5,413 bases of DNA from CALCCV01 sp964388665 (lineage in GTDB: Bacteria > Bdellovibrionota > Bdellovibrionia > Bdellovibrionales > Bdellovibrionaceae). The DNA is taken from contig CAYMBJ010000145.1 of assembly GCA_964388665.1 (NCBI GenBank), positions 1 to 5,413 on the forward strand. The letters are read 5' to 3'. Within the stretch, counting starts at the first letter, position 1. Every line of letters begins with the position of its first letter. Below the pieces are notes generated by a model that was not told the origin of the DNA, did not search any database, and saw only the letters and a list, made by a program, of their open reading frames with translations. This document shows, piece by piece, positions 4,996 to 5,413 of this stretch. A program made the translations under genes and the position numbers.

Positions 4996-5235
4996 ATGAT
5001 CAAGACTGAAGTGAACGATGTTGCAGCTAAAATCGCGAAATATGGCAAGATGAACACGGCTTCATTGGATGTGGCCATTGCAGATTTAGGCGATGCCGAT
5101 GCGACAACAGAGGGTATGTCTTGTCTTGAGCTTTTTGATCAAATTGAAAGTCAAATTCAAGTCCTCAACGAAATTCAAGATCGCGTTTCATTTCTTGGTA
5201 AAGAAGTTCGGTATTTGCTGAAGCTCAAAGAGTGA
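4996..5235 (+). CDS. Small acidic helical protein, unknown function
   Basis: A 79-aa product starts at ATG 4996 with AGAGGA (4983-4988) 7 bases upstream. There is no signal peptide or membrane segment, so it is probably cytoplasmic. The second half (about 41-79) is a predicted amphipathic or coiled-coil helix, SCLELFDQIESQIQVLNEI then GKEVRYLLKLK, suggesting dimerisation or binding to a partner. A single cysteine, Cys43, is present. The first half is alanine- and aspartate-rich. I recognise no family. It has its own candidate promoter and follows the metalloprotease gene on the same strand after 134 bases. A 22-codon GTG frame (5232-5300) overlaps its stop codon but is too short to call. Confidence 0.7.
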   Translation: MIKTEVNDVAAKIAKYGKMNTASLDVAIADLGDADATTEGMSCLELFDQIESQIQVLNEIQDRVSFLGKEVRYLLKLKE

Positions 5236-5311
5236 GTGATCATCGCCGTGGCTTTCGAAGTTTAAGCAATCAAGTAGGGGCAAATCTAAAAACTCTATAA
5301 AATCGGCTTCG

Positions 5312-5413
5312 TTGAATGCTCGTGAGCAAACTCCATCGACGACCCAGCTTTCTTTAGATGCAGTAGTGTCATTACCAAGGGAAACTGTCGGTGTAATTAC
5401 CAAGCGACTTTGT
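5312..5413 (+). CDS. Possible 5' part of a gene running off the right edge
   Basis: This plus frame is open from 5241 (after a TGA at 5238) to the window end, and its sequence after the TTG at 5312 (LNAREQTPSTTQLSLDAVV and onwards) looks protein-like. It has no ATG and no ribosome binding site before the TTG; GTG at 5360 is an alternative. A minus-strand frame is also open from the edge to 5188 but would overlap the end of the small gene head-on. Neither can be settled from 178 bases. Confidence 0.2.
   Translation, partial: MNAREQTPSTTQLSLDAVVSLPRETVGVITKRLC

Noticed and set aside
5188..5403. Minus-strand frame running to the right edge
   Set aside because: It would overlap the end of the small plus-strand gene head-on by 48 bases and shows no recognisable motif. 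The window is too short there to exclude it.

Overview
The window is chromosomal-type DNA of moderate GC from a Gram-negative bacterium. Two lipoprotein genes with clear lipoboxes, a Sec-exported protein and good sigma-54 (RpoN) promoter matches all fit that. The overall flavour (lipoprotein-rich, sigma-54, small orphan proteins, long intergenic gaps) reminds me of Bdellovibrio-like predatory bacteria, but no marker gene proves this, so the taxon is a guess.

Layout, left to right. (1) 230-1203, minus: a CNNM (DUF21) plus CBS-pair membrane protein of the CorC/hemolysin-C type. Its start codon and first membrane helix are separated from the rest by a one-base frame difference at a run of seven T's. 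(2) 1204-1542: a regulatory stretch with a possible small transcript, then a 33-bp almost perfect palindrome overlapping the -35 box of a good sigma-70-type promoter. (3) 1543-1930, plus: the decayed remnant of an AAA+ ATPase of the AAA_14/DUF4143 type. It keeps a start with ribosome binding site, the Walker B to sensor region and the C-terminus, with large pieces deleted. (4) 1976-2725, minus: an exported protein of unknown function. (5) 2835-3434, minus: a lipoprotein of unknown function with a charged, helical body. (6) 3435-4102: a long divergent regulatory region. (7) 4103-4861, plus: a lipoprotein zinc metalloprotease of matrixin type. (8) 4996-5235, plus: a small acidic helical protein. 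(9) 5236-5413: the unresolved edge of the window.

The most interesting structure is the divergent region between the two lipoprotein genes. It has a strong sigma-54 promoter match facing each way: 3672-3688 on minus towards the unknown lipoprotein, and 4036-4052 on plus towards the metalloprotease. Between them lie two near-identical dyads of the form TGTCT-N7-AGAC, centred 64 bp (about six helical turns) apart. They sit at about -196 and -132 from the metalloprotease start point and about -206 and -270 from the lipoprotein start point, which are typical distances for binding sites of a bacterial enhancer-binding protein. A third exact TGTCT-N7-AGACA dyad lies at 103-119, possibly serving a gene beyond the left edge. 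My reading is a sigma-54 regulon controlling envelope lipoproteins, including a surface or periplasmic protease, with the exported protein at 1976-2725 possibly co-transcribed behind the first lipoprotein.
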